DNA of 64,000 bases from Paraburkholderia atlantica (lineage in GTDB: Bacteria > Pseudomonadota > Gammaproteobacteria > Burkholderiales > Burkholderiaceae). Under the pieces are notes generated by a model. It was not told where the DNA came from, did no database searches, and saw only the letters and a program-made list of their open reading frames with translations. The position numbers and the translations under genes were made by a program. The DNA lies in NCBI RefSeq assembly GCF_009362785.1, contig NZ_WHNQ01000003.1:62001-126000 (forward strand), read 5' to 3'. This document shows positions 18,699 through 27,622 of the stretch, piece by piece (the stretch's first letter is position 1; every line of letters starts with the position of its first letter).

Positions 18699-19382
18699 AT
18701 GCGAAAACTCATCATGGGCATCGTCGAGTTCCGGGAGAAGATGCTGCCGCAATACGCGCAGCAGTTCAGCAAACTGGCGCTCGCTCAAACACCCGATGCG
18801 CTATTCATCACGTGCTCGGACAGCCGGGTTGTGCCGGATCTGCTTGCATCGACGCATCCCGGCGATCTCTTTACGATGCGCAACGTGGGCAATCTGATTC
18901 CACCGGCGACTTCGGAGGGCGTCTCTACCGGAGATCTTTCCGAGGCAAGCGCGATCGAATATGCGGTGCTGGTGCTGAAAGTCGCGAATATCGTCGTGTG
19001 CGGGCATTCGGAGTGCGGCGCGATGAAGTCCGTGTTCTCACGAAACGCCAAGCTGAAATCGCCAAACCTGGATAAATGGCTATGCCACGCCAACAACGCG
19101 GCGTTTCGCCTCGAACAGGAAGGTCCGCTCGATGACAGGCTTAAAGCGCACGATCAATTGTCGCAACTCAATGTACTCGTCCAGCTCGAGCACCTGATGA
19201 CCTACCCGATCGTCCGCCAGCAAGTCATTGCCGGGGCACTCGTATTGAGCGGCTGGTGGTTCGATATCGCGACTGGCGCCATGTATGCCTATGAGCGCAC
19301 GAGCCGCTCATTCGAAGTGATCGATCGCGCAATGGCTGAGCGGATGATTGCGCGCCTTGCGGCGCGGGCGAGGCGCGCATGA
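18699..19382 (+). CDS. Beta-class carbonic anhydrase
   Basis: Cytoplasmic zinc enzyme of 227 aa that interconverts CO2 and bicarbonate. The zinc and catalytic motifs are present: CSDSRVVP (Cys and the Asp/Arg dyad), MRNVGNLIPP, and VCGHSECGAM (His and Cys zinc ligands). The C-terminal strand GWWFDIATGAMYAYE is typical of the proteobacterial clade. GAGGGG lies upstream of the ATG. It is co-transcribed with the DUF2254 membrane protein gene immediately upstream. Confidence 0.92.
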   Translation: MRKLIMGIVEFREKMLPQYAQQFSKLALAQTPDALFITCSDSRVVPDLLASTHPGDLFTMRNVGNLIPPATSEGVSTGDLSEASAIEYAVLVLKVANIVVCGHSECGAMKSVFSRNAKLKSPNLDKWLCHANNAAFRLEQEGPLDDRLKAHDQLSQLNVLVQLEHLMTYPIVRQQVIAGALVLSGWWFDIATGAMYAYERTSRSFEVIDRAMAERMIARLAARARRA

Positions 19383-19633
19383 AATTAAACGACAGATATC
19401 AGAGTCAATCAGTCGGTCGGTGCCGCCGCTCGATAACAAAAGTTAGACGCTTCTCTCTAATCTGCCAATAAGCCCGGTATAGCACCACGCGGGTAATTCC
19501 GAATATTACATATAGATTAACAATTCCATACTCCGTCACGACGGGCGCTCAGGCTCCCTGAGAACGTCCAGTCGGCGTGCATGGAAGCCGCTTCCAGGCT
19601 CCCGTGCAAAAAAAGACATGCTACGGAGACAGT

Positions 19634-20848
19634 ATGGGAATTCGCTTGAAGAGCGTCGTGAGCGCGCTCGCGTTGTGTGCCCTCATTGACGTCAGTTACG
19701 CCGCCGACCCGATCAAGATCGGTGTCGACGGACCTTTCACCGGCGGTTCGTCTTCGATGGGCGTGAGCATGCGCGACGGCGTGCGGCTCGCCACCGCGGA
19801 AATCAACAAGGCCGGTGGCGTGCTTGGCCGTCAGATCGTGCTGGTCGAGCGCGACGACGAAGCAAAAAATGAACGCGGCGTACAGATCGCGCAAGAGCTG
19901 ATCAACAAGGAAAAAGTGGCTGCGGTGGTGGGCTACATCAATACCGGCGTGGCACTCGCGTCTCAACGCTTCTTCCAGGAAGCGAAGATCCCAGTGTTCA
20001 ACAACGTCGCGACTGGCAGTGTCCTGACGAAGCAGTTCACCGATCAACCGGATAACTACGTCTTCCGCAACGCCGCCGCCGACCGCATTCAGGCGCCGAT
20101 GATCGTTGAAGAAGCAATCGTCAAGCGCGGTTTCAAGAAGGTCGCGATTCTCGCGGACTCGACCAACTACGGTCAGCTCGGCCGCGAAGACCTCGAAAAG
20201 GCGCTGGGCACGAAAGGCGTCAAGCCGGTTGCCGTAGAAAAATTCAACATCAAGGACGTCGACATGACCGCGCAGCTGCTCAAGGCCAAGGAGGCCGGCG
20301 CTGAAGCGGTGCTGACCTACGGCATTGGGCCGGAACTCGCGCAGATCGCCAACGGCATGGCCAAGCTCGGCTGGAAAGTGCCGCTGGTCGGCAGTTGGAC
20401 CCTGTCGATGGCGAACTACATCGACAACGCGAGCACCAACGGTGAAGGCGCCCGTATGCCGCAGACGTTCATTCAGGAAGCGAACACGCCTAAGCGCAAG
20501 GCGTTCATCGACGCGTACCTCAAGGAGTTCAAGCCGAAGAACAACCGCATCGAATCGGCGGTGTCAGCCGCGCAAGGGTACGACTCGGTCTATCTGCTGG
20601 CCGCGGCGATGACCCAGGCGGGTTCGATTGAAGGTCCGAAGGTGCGCGCCGCGCTGGAAAACCTCAACGGCAAGGTGGAAGGCGTCGTGATGGTTTACGA
20701 CAAGCCGTTCACTCACGACGACCACGAGGCGATCAGCCCGAACGTGCCGGTGGTTGGCGAGGTCAAGGGCGGCCGCGTGATCTATGCGTATGACGCTGAT
20801 CGCAAGGACGGCAACCAGTTGCGCGCCAAGCAGGCGTCGACGAACTAA
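19634..20848 (+). CDS. livK: Branched-chain amino acid-type ABC transporter, periplasmic binding protein
   Basis: Secreted solute-binding protein (404 aa). A signal peptide covers about residues 1-24 (SVVSALALCALIDVSYAA), then the type I periplasmic fold: DPIKIGVDGPFTGGSSSMG, AAVVGYINTGVALAS, VAILADSTNYGQLG, KEAGAEAVLTYG. The ATG at 19634 follows ACGGAGACAG. Upstream 19383-19633 is AT-rich around 19437-19530 and has a small perfect inverted repeat CTCAGG-CTC-CCTGAG at 19548-19562; it probably holds the operon promoter. LivH, a LivM-LivG fusion and LivF follow, so this is a complete uptake system for branched-chain amino acids or a related compound. Confidence 0.9.
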   Translation: MGIRLKSVVSALALCALIDVSYAADPIKIGVDGPFTGGSSSMGVSMRDGVRLATAEINKAGGVLGRQIVLVERDDEAKNERGVQIAQELINKEKVAAVVGYINTGVALASQRFFQEAKIPVFNNVATGSVLTKQFTDQPDNYVFRNAAADRIQAPMIVEEAIVKRGFKKVAILADSTNYGQLGREDLEKALGTKGVKPVAVEKFNIKDVDMTAQLLKAKEAGAEAVLTYGIGPELAQIANGMAKLGWKVPLVGSWTLSMANYIDNASTNGEGARMPQTFIQEANTPKRKAFIDAYLKEFKPKNNRIESAVSAAQGYDSVYLLAAAMTQAGSIEGPKVRAALENLNGKVEGVVMVYDKPFTHDDHEAISPNVPVVGEVKGGRVIYAYDADRKDGNQLRAKQASTN

Positions 20849-20889
20849 GCGCGGATACAAGCGCAAATCCAGCGCGGCAGCATGCTCCA

Positions 20890-20928
20890 AAGCCGCACCC
20901 GCCCGCCAGCGGGGGCGGCTTTGTTTTA
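20890..20928 (+). terminator. Rho-independent-like terminator inside the liv operon
   Basis: AAGCCGCACCCGC and GCGGGGGCGGCTT form a 13-bp stem with one mismatch and a 6-base loop, followed by TTGTTTTAT. It lies between the binding-protein gene and LivH. Such partial terminators often let the binding protein be made in excess over the membrane parts. Confidence 0.8.
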
Positions 20929-20956
20929 TAGATGGTGAACTCTAAGGCGCTCGACG

Positions 20957-21832
20957 ATGACCATTCTTTTACAGCTCATCTATAGCGGAATCGCACTCGG
21001 CATGATCTACGCCGTGATCGCATTCGGCTACCAACTCACATTCGCGACTTCCGGCACGCTGAACTTCGGCCAGGGCGACGCGCTGATGCTCGGCGCGTTG
21101 GTCGGCCTCACGCTGGTTTCGCTCGGCGTCAACTACTGGCTCATGATCCCGCTCGTCTGCGCGTTCGGTCTGTTGCAGGGCGCGTTCGTCGAACGGATCG
21201 GGGTGCGGCCCGCGATCAAGATCAAATCCGAATTCGGCTGGATCATGTCGACGATTGCGCTGGGCATCATCTTCAAGAACGTCGCGGAAAACGTCTGGGG
21301 CCGCGACGATCTGCGCTTCCCGTCGCCGCTGCCGGAAGCGCCGCTCAAGGTGTTCGGCGCGAACGTTCTGCCGATGGAACTTCTGGTGGTCGGCGGCGCG
21401 CTCGCAATGATGCTCGCCGTCGAGTTCTTCAATCGCAAGACGATCTTCGGCAAGGCCGTCGTGGCCACCGCGAACGACCGCGACGCCGCCGCGCTGATGG
21501 GCATCAACACCGGCCTCGTGATCACGTTTTCGTATGCCCTCTCGTCGCTGACCGCCGCGTTCGCCGGCGTGCTGATCGCTCCGCTCACGCTGACCGGCGC
21601 GACGATGGGCGCGGTGCTCGGCCTCAAGGCGTTCGCGGTGGCGATCATCGGCGGACTCACGAGCGGTTTGGGCATCCTCGTCGGCGGCGTCATTCTCGGC
21701 ATCGCCGAGACCACTACGGGCTTCTATATCTCCACCGGCTATAAGGACGTGCCGGGGCTGGTCCTGCTGCTCATCGTGCTGGCGATGAAACCCGCCGGTC
21801 TGTTCGGCAAGACTTCAATCAAGAAAGTGTGA
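20957..21832 (+). CDS. livH: Branched-chain amino acid ABC transporter permease LivH
   Basis: Inner-membrane permease (291 aa) with about eight membrane helices. The N-terminus (LLQLIYSGIALGMIYAVIAFGYQLTF, then SGTLNFGQGDALMLGA) and the cytoplasmic coupling segment TANDRDAAALMGINTGLVITFSYALSS are hallmark LivH sequences. The next gene overlaps or directly abuts the stop at 21832, consistent with a single transcript. Confidence 0.93.
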   Translation: MTILLQLIYSGIALGMIYAVIAFGYQLTFATSGTLNFGQGDALMLGALVGLTLVSLGVNYWLMIPLVCAFGLLQGAFVERIGVRPAIKIKSEFGWIMSTIALGIIFKNVAENVWGRDDLRFPSPLPEAPLKVFGANVLPMELLVVGGALAMMLAVEFFNRKTIFGKAVVATANDRDAAALMGINTGLVITFSYALSSLTAAFAGVLIAPLTLTGATMGAVLGLKAFAVAIIGGLTSGLGILVGGVILGIAETTTGFYISTGYKDVPGLVLLLIVLAMKPAGLFGKTSIKKV

Positions 21833-21840
21833 GGGCCGCC

Positions 21841-23781
21841 GTGAATCTGAAGAAACTCGTTGCGACGGCACTTGTGCTGATCGCGCTTGCGGTGTTCCCG
21901 GTGCTGTCGGGCAATCCGTACTACATCCATCTGGTCGAGACCATCATGATCTACGCGATCCTGCTGTTCGGTCTCGACATCGTGGTCGGCTACACCGGCC
22001 AGGTTTCGCTCGGGCATGCGGGGCTGTTCGGGGTTGGCGCCTACACGGCGGGCGTGCTGTTCATGAAGCTCGGCTTGCCGATTTTCGTGACCGCGCCGCT
22101 CGCGATTCTCGTCACGGCCGGCTTCGGCGCGATCCTTGCGCTGCCCGCATTGCGCGTGTCCGGCCCCTACCTCGCGATGGTGACGCTCGCGTTCGGCACG
22201 ATCCTTCAGATTCTCATCAACGAGATGGATTTTCTGACCAACGGGCCGATGGGCGTCAAGATTCCCAAGCCGTCGCTCGGCGCGCGGCCGATGAACGAAG
22301 TCGAATACTACTGGCTCGTCGCGGCCCTGCTGGTGGCCTCGCTGATCGTCGTGCACCGGGTGCTCAAGTCGCATCTGGGCCGGGCCTTCGAAGCGCTGCG
22401 AGACAGTCCGATCGCGTCGGACTGTATGGGCGTGTCGGTGTACCGTTACAAGGTCTACGCGTTCGTGATCAGCGCGGGCTTTGCGGGTCTGGCCGGCTGC
22501 CTCTACTCGTATTCGGAGCAGTACATCTCACCGAATACCTACAACTTCGAGCTGACCATCCTGTTCCTGCTCGCGATCATCATGGGCGGGCGCAAGACGC
22601 GCACCGGCGCGGTGCTCGGATCGGCGATCATCGTGCTCTTGCCCAAGCTGCTCGATGACATCGATATGTTCCGCATCGTCGCATCGGTGCTGGCGGCCGC
22701 GGTCGTGATCGGCGCAGGCGTGGCGCTCGCGCGCAAGGTGTCGACGGCACGCAAGGTGGCGATTCCGGTGCTCGGTACGGTGGGACTCGCCGCGTTCTCG
22801 TACGGCATCGACACGCTCGCCGACTGGCGGCTGACCATCTTCGGCCTGATGATCCTGCTCGTCGTGTACTACCTGCAGGACGGCGTGATCGGATTCGTGC
22901 GCAAGAGCATGATGGGCGGCGTGGTGCGCGCGAGCACCGTCGACACTCAACAACCCGCGACGATCGGCGCAGACGCGGTCGCAGCCGTGCACGCAGGCGA
23001 CGCGGAAGAGATCCTGCAACTACGCGGCATCCTGATGCAGTTCAGCGGGCTCAAGGCGCTCAATCAGGTCGACCTGACCGTGCGGCGTGGCACGGTCCAC
23101 GGACTGATCGGCCCTAATGGCTCCGGCAAGAGCACGATGATGAACGTGTTGACCGGCATCTACGTGCCGACCGCGGGCTCGATCGAGTATCGCGGCATGT
23201 CGCTCGCGGGCAAGACTTCGTCGCAGATCGCGTTGGCGGGCATCGCGCGCACCTTCCAGAACGTGCAGCTGTTCGGCGAGATGACCGCACTCGAAAACGT
23301 GCTGGTCGGCTTGCATCACACGTTTCGGGCACATATCGCGGACGTCGGACTGATGTCCCCGCGTTACCGACGCGAGGAGCGCGCCGCCCGCGAGCGCGCG
23401 TTGGGCATGCTGCGCTTTGTCGGGCTAGAACATGCCGCCGGCGAAGAAGCGCGCAACCTGCCCTACGGCAAGCAACGGCTGCTGGAAATCGCGCGGGCGC
23501 TCGCGCTCGATCCGCAAGTGCTGCTGCTCGACGAACCGGCGGCCGGCCTGACCGCGCCTGACATCAAGGAACTGGTCGCAATCATCCGCAAGGTGCGCGA
23601 TCACGGCATCACCGTCGTGCTGATCGAACATCACATGGACGTCGTGATGAGCGTCTGCGACCGGGTGTCGGTGCTCGACTTCGGGCAGAAGATCGCGGAA
23701 GGCAATCCGGCCGACATCCAGTCGAACGAAAATGTCATCGAGGCTTATCTCGGCGGCGAGGCGGCGGGGCAAGCGGCCTGA
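21841..23781 (+). CDS. livMG: LivM-LivG fusion: ABC permease with C-terminal ATPase
   Basis: A single 646-aa chain. Residues about 1-350 are a LivM permease (ETIMIYAILLFGLDIVVGYTG, VSLGHAGLFGVGAYTAG, DSPIASDCMGVSVYRYKVYAFV). Residues about 390-645 are a LivG ATPase: Walker A GPNGSGKST, LivG-type NLPYGKQRLLEIARAL as signature, Walker B VLLLDEPAAGLT, and the His switch in VVLIEHHMDVV. Start: GTG at 21841 with GAGG in front, or GTG at 21829 overlapping the LivH stop. Fused LivM-LivG proteins are common in Burkholderiaceae. A linker region with additional membrane segments (about 285-350) joins the two. Confidence 0.9.
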   Translation: MNLKKLVATALVLIALAVFPVLSGNPYYIHLVETIMIYAILLFGLDIVVGYTGQVSLGHAGLFGVGAYTAGVLFMKLGLPIFVTAPLAILVTAGFGAILALPALRVSGPYLAMVTLAFGTILQILINEMDFLTNGPMGVKIPKPSLGARPMNEVEYYWLVAALLVASLIVVHRVLKSHLGRAFEALRDSPIASDCMGVSVYRYKVYAFVISAGFAGLAGCLYSYSEQYISPNTYNFELTILFLLAIIMGGRKTRTGAVLGSAIIVLLPKLLDDIDMFRIVASVLAAAVVIGAGVALARKVSTARKVAIPVLGTVGLAAFSYGIDTLADWRLTIFGLMILLVVYYLQDGVIGFVRKSMMGGVVRASTVDTQQPATIGADAVAAVHAGDAEEILQLRGILMQFSGLKALNQVDLTVRRGTVHGLIGPNGSGKSTMMNVLTGIYVPTAGSIEYRGMSLAGKTSSQIALAGIARTFQNVQLFGEMTALENVLVGLHHTFRAHIADVGLMSPRYRREERAARERALGMLRFVGLEHAAGEEARNLPYGKQRLLEIARALALDPQVLLLDEPAAGLTAPDIKELVAIIRKVRDHGITVVLIEHHMDVVMSVCDRVSVLDFGQKIAEGNPADIQSNENVIEAYLGGEAAGQAA

Positions 23782-23823
23782 GCCGCGCCCCTAACTCGAC
23801 CCACGAGACACACAGGAACACAC

Positions 23824-24558
23824 ATGCTATCGGTCAAGAATCTGCATGCAGGATACGGCAAGGTGAAAGTGCTGCACGGCATTTCGATCGACGTGCCCAA
23901 GGGCTCGGTCGTCACGCTGATCGGCTCGAACGGCGCGGGCAAAACCACCACCATGCGCGCGATCTCCGGAATGATCCGCCCTAGCGACGGCGAGATCACG
24001 ATGGGTGTGGGCGCGAGCGCGAAGCGGATCGACGCACTCGATTCGCATCGCATCGCTCGCCTCGGACTCGCGCATTCGCCGGAAGGACGGCGCGTGTTCG
24101 CGACGATGAGCGTGCACGACAACCTGATCCTGGGCGCCTTTCCACGCCTCACGTGGGCGCGGCCGCGCGGCGATGTGAACGCCGATCTGGAACGCGCGAT
24201 CGAACTCTTTCCGCGTTTGAAAGAGCGGCGCCATCAACTGGCCGGCACCCTCTCCGGAGGCGAGCAGCAGATGCTGGCGATGGCGCGCGCGATCATGCTG
24301 AACCCGGAACTCGTGCTGCTCGACGAACCTTCGATGGGGCTCGCACCGATACTCGTCGAAGAGGTCTTCCGCATCATCGAGAATCTGAAGGGCCAGGGCG
24401 TGACGATGCTGCTTGTCGAGCAGTTCGCCGCGGCCGCGCTCAATGTGGCCGATTACGGTTACGTATTGGAAAACGGCCGGATCGCCGCGCATGGGCCGGC
24501 GCTGCAATTGCGCAACGATCCGTCAGTGAAGGCGGCCTATCTGGGAACGAGTCATTGA
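23824..24558 (+). CDS. livF: Branched-chain amino acid ABC transporter ATPase LivF
   Basis: Second ATPase subunit (244 aa). Walker A is GSNGAGKTT, the signature LSGGEQQMLAMARA, Walker B LVLLDEPSMGLAP, and the LivF-specific RLGLAHSPEGRRVFATMSV segment is present. It pairs with the LivG half of the upstream fusion. A small insertion after the Walker A region (GVGASAKRIDALDSHR) is slightly longer than usual. It ends the operon; a strong terminator follows about 60 bases downstream. Confidence 0.93.
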   Translation: MLSVKNLHAGYGKVKVLHGISIDVPKGSVVTLIGSNGAGKTTTMRAISGMIRPSDGEITMGVGASAKRIDALDSHRIARLGLAHSPEGRRVFATMSVHDNLILGAFPRLTWARPRGDVNADLERAIELFPRLKERRHQLAGTLSGGEQQMLAMARAIMLNPELVLLDEPSMGLAPILVEEVFRIIENLKGQGVTMLLVEQFAAAALNVADYGYVLENGRIAAHGPALQLRNDPSVKAAYLGTSH

Positions 24559-24615
24559 CGTAATGCAGGGGGCATCGCCTGGGTCTGTAACGCCTGGGGG
24601 CTTCTTTCAGTCCAC

Positions 24616-24648
24616 GCCCGCTCTCTTTCGAGAGCGGGCTTTTTTTTC
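24616..24648 (+). terminator. Rho-independent terminator of the liv operon
   Basis: GCCCGCTCTC and GAGAGCGGGC form a perfect 10-bp stem with a 4-base loop, followed by eight T residues. It is placed 57 bases after the LivF stop. Confidence 0.92.
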
Positions 24649-24737
24649 TGTCGCCGACCCCGACGTCTGTTTGCGGGCCAAGCCGTCACGCAGCTAGCAG
24701 CGTGAGTCCTCGCCATGGATTTCAAACGCCACGTTTC

Positions 24738-24780
24738 TGCAGCGGATACATTCTTCGACCGCATTGTGTGATCCGCTGCA
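24738..24780. repeat. Perfect 10-bp inverted repeat in the gap before the Asp-box gene
   Basis: TGCAGCGGAT at 24738-24747 is repeated inverted as ATCCGCTGCA at 24771-24780, with a 23-base spacer. A second smaller hairpin, TCACGC-N8-GCGTGA, lies at 24686-24705. Apart from these and the terminator at 24616, the gene-free stretch 24559-25044 shows nothing coding; it should hold the promoter of the secreted protein that starts at 25045. Confidence 0.5.
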
Positions 24781-25044
24781 ATCACCATGCCATGCCCGCA
24801 ATGCCGGGGATATCAAGTGTTGAAATAGCATACCCAAAGATTTATTCACACAGATTCGGCCACCGCGACCTAGTGTGTTTCGGTAGATACATGCGTTGCT
24901 GCATGTCGTTGGCGGACGGTAGCAAGCATCGTTTCTGCGCTGGGAAAAGACGTTTTCACATGTATCCGAAGGTTGGAAGTGATGGCGCCGGCGATGGAAA
25001 GCCGGCAATTCACAGGCGTTTTCCCCTTTTTCGCGAGGCCCAGA

Positions 25045-26700
25045 ATGAAAATCAATTTTAGTTGCCTATCCCGGTCTATGTTGCGGGGCATTGCAGGTGG
25101 GGGCGTCGTCGCGCTCGCATGTTCGATCGGCCCAGGCGCGCACGCGCAAACGCTGGGATCGCTCGTCCAGGTAGCCGCGGGCGACCCATTTAGCGGTTGC
25201 ACTGCCGACCAGCTGAACGCGCAGGAATCGGCATTCGGCAGCGTCCTGTTTCCCGCCACCTCGATCGAGCCCTGGGTTGCGGTGGACCCGACGGACCCGT
25301 CTCGCCTCCTCGCCGGCCACCAGCAGGATCGCTGGAACGACGGCGGCTCACGCGGGCTCGTCGGCGTCGTCTCCAATGATGCGGGCGGCACCTGGTCCAA
25401 CTCAATTCCGTCCGGCGTGACTAACTGCACTGGCGGCAAATTCCGCCGTGCATCCGATCCATGGGTGGACTTTGCGCGAGACGGAACGGCCTTCTTCTTC
25501 TCTCTGGTGCTGGACCCCGCGAAACCGACGACGCCGTTTGGCGCGCGCAATAGCGCGATGCTGGTCAGCCGCTCCACTGACCACGGCGCAACGTGGCAGA
25601 CTCCCGTCACGCTGATCCGCAGCAACTCGCCGCACGTGCTCAATGACAAGAACTCGCTCACTGCGGATCCGACTGCGAGCGACTACGTGTATGCGGTTTG
25701 GGACCAGTTGAGCGTGTTCCCGCAAACGAAGGAAGGCGCCCAGTTGCTCGCGCAGAACGATGGCGTTCTGATCGCGCGACAATTGCGTAACGGTGCGGCA
25801 TCCGCGGCGGGCGGCGCCCCCTTGTTCAAGTTCAATTTCACCGGCCCGAGCTTCTTCTCGCGATCCACTGACAAAGGCGTGACCTGGAGCACCGCCGCGC
25901 CGATCTACCAGCCGGGGACGAACGCACAGACGATCGACAACATCGTGCGCGTGTTGCCTGATGGAACCTTGCTTGATTTCTTTACGGCGATCAACGCTAC
26001 GCCGTCGGGCCTGAGCATCGGCTATATCAAGTCTGGGGATAGAGGCGGGAACTGGTCGGCGCCGACATTCATCAACGACATTTCGGTGGTCGGAGTGGTC
26101 TCGCCTGACAGCGGCCAGTCGATACGCGATGCATCCATTCTTTACAGTGTCGCCGTGAACCCGATGTCGGGGGCAATCTATCTCACCTGGCAGGACGATC
26201 GCTTTTCGTCCGCAACCTGCACCACGCCCACCGGATCGATCCCGATCGACGGGATCGCCTTCAGCCAATCGACAGATGGCGGTTCTACGTGGTCAACGCC
26301 AGTGATGATCAACAAGACGCCGCCGAACGGAACCAACCCCTGCCGTCAGCAGGCTTTCATTCCGGCGGTGGTGGCGTCGGGCGACGGCAATACGATCGTG
26401 GTGACCTACTACGACTTTCGTAACGACACGAACTCGCCCGCCGGCTTCGAGGGAACCGACTATTTCGCGGTGTTCTGTTCGACTGCTACTGCGTGTACCA
26501 ATCCCGCGAATTGGAGTAATGAACGGAAGCTGACCGACACCTCGTTCAACATCCTTAACGCTCCCGTGGCAGGCGGCCATTTCCTCGGCGACTACATGGG
26601 CCTGGCTGCCAGCGGTTCGAAAATCGTCTACCCGGTGTTCGGTGTAGCCACGGGTCCCAACGTGACGGCCGAAGTCACCCGCAAGATCACTCTGCCGTGA
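25045..26700 (+). CDS. Secreted Asp-box (sialidase-like beta-propeller) protein
   Basis: Exported protein of 551 aa. A signal peptide (SMLRGIAGGGVVALACS to AHA) precedes the mature start near QTLGSLVQ. At least four Asp-box/BNR repeats are visible: SRSTDHGATWQTP, SRSTDKGVTWST, IKSGDRGGNWSAP and SQSTDGGSTWSTP, the signature of sialidase-type six-bladed propellers. Catalytic Arg triad and Asp/Glu/Tyr residues of true sialidases could not be confirmed by eye, so it may be a non-sialidase propeller. GAGG precedes the ATG at 25045. It stands alone between the liv terminator and the convergent SAM hydrolase gene. Confidence 0.8.
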   Translation: MKINFSCLSRSMLRGIAGGGVVALACSIGPGAHAQTLGSLVQVAAGDPFSGCTADQLNAQESAFGSVLFPATSIEPWVAVDPTDPSRLLAGHQQDRWNDGGSRGLVGVVSNDAGGTWSNSIPSGVTNCTGGKFRRASDPWVDFARDGTAFFFSLVLDPAKPTTPFGARNSAMLVSRSTDHGATWQTPVTLIRSNSPHVLNDKNSLTADPTASDYVYAVWDQLSVFPQTKEGAQLLAQNDGVLIARQLRNGAASAAGGAPLFKFNFTGPSFFSRSTDKGVTWSTAAPIYQPGTNAQTIDNIVRVLPDGTLLDFFTAINATPSGLSIGYIKSGDRGGNWSAPTFINDISVVGVVSPDSGQSIRDASILYSVAVNPMSGAIYLTWQDDRFSSATCTTPTGSIPIDGIAFSQSTDGGSTWSTPVMINKTPPNGTNPCRQQAFIPAVVASGDGNTIVVTYYDFRNDTNSPAGFEGTDYFAVFCSTATACTNPANWSNERKLTDTSFNILNAPVAGGHFLGDYMGLAASGSKIVYPVFGVATGPNVTAEVTRKITLP

Positions 26701-26803
26701 GCGCAGATGGCGGCGACGAGGGTCGCCGCCCAGCCCTTCCTTCATCGCTCGCAGGCTTTGATTTTCAGGCACTTTCGCGACGCTACAACTCTGGTAAGGC
26801 GCG

Positions 26804-27553
26804 CTATGTCGCCGATTCACCGCCCCCTTGCACCCGGACCGGATCTCCGACACGTACGCCAAGCTGCGTCGCGGCGCTGCCGCGATTCACGGCGATCTCG
26901 ACGAGCCCGATCGAGTTCTCGTACCAGAAAGCTTGACCGGCCGTTACATCGGAAAAGACCCGGGCATATTCGACATCGGCATCTCCGATGCTAAGCCGTG
27001 CAGACCTCGGCACGGTTCCAGCCCGCAGCCCTGTCAGCGCATTGCCGTAGTGATCGACGTAGATGACCTGGGCGAAATCGCCCGCATCCAGCTGCACGCT
27101 CAAGCCTGTCGTCTCAAAGAGTTTGTCGGAGGGCAACTCGCCGCGGCTGACCCATGCTGCCATCGGGGCGAACAGGTCGCGACCATGAAACGAAGCGGAG
27201 AGCGCTGCGGGACGCCATGTAATGCGCCAGGTCCTGGTATGCGCCGCGCGCGCCGCCACGACCGAGAGCAGCCCGTTGTCCGGCCCGACGAACCGCTGCC
27301 CGTCGGCTTGCAGCACGACGGCATCCCGTTCGCTACCCACGCCGGGATCGACCACGGCAAGGAAGACACAATCCGGCGGGTACCACTGCGCTAGCGCCGC
27401 GAGTAGATGCGCGCCTGCCTGCGCGTTGTAGTTCGGCGCAGTATGCAGCACATCGATAATGGGGGTGCCGGCTGCCGCATGCCGCAGCAAAGCGACCCTC
27501 ACCTGCCCGACATAGATGTCGTCGGCTCCGAAATCGGTAAAGAGTGCGAGCAT
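26804..27553 (-). CDS. SAM hydrolase (SAM hydroxide adenosyltransferase, DUF62 family)
   Basis: Protein of 249 aa from the family that includes fluorinase and chlorinase but whose common members hydrolyse S-adenosylmethionine to adenosine and methionine. Evidence: ALFTDFGADDIYVGQVR at the N-terminus, AVVDPGVGSERDAVVL, FVGPDNGLLS, FHGRDLFAPMAA (the Arg/Asp/His region of the hydrolase clade) and IYVDHYGNALTGL. A strong AAGGAGG site lies upstream. It follows a LysR gene on the same strand with a 69-base gap and may be read through from it. No halogenase-specific loop is evident. Confidence 0.85.
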   Translation of the reverse strand: MLALFTDFGADDIYVGQVRVALLRHAAAGTPIIDVLHTAPNYNAQAGAHLLAALAQWYPPDCVFLAVVDPGVGSERDAVVLQADGQRFVGPDNGLLSVVAARAAHTRTWRITWRPAALSASFHGRDLFAPMAAWVSRGELPSDKLFETTGLSVQLDAGDFAQVIYVDHYGNALTGLRAGTVPRSARLSIGDADVEYARVFSDVTAGQAFWYENSIGLVEIAVNRGSAATQLGVRVGDPVRVQGGGESAT

Positions 27554-27622
27554 CGCAAAGCCTCCTTGGGTCCTGTGCCGCCTCGTCGGTCAGCGTTCGA
27601 CAAATATTTGAAATCTCACCTA

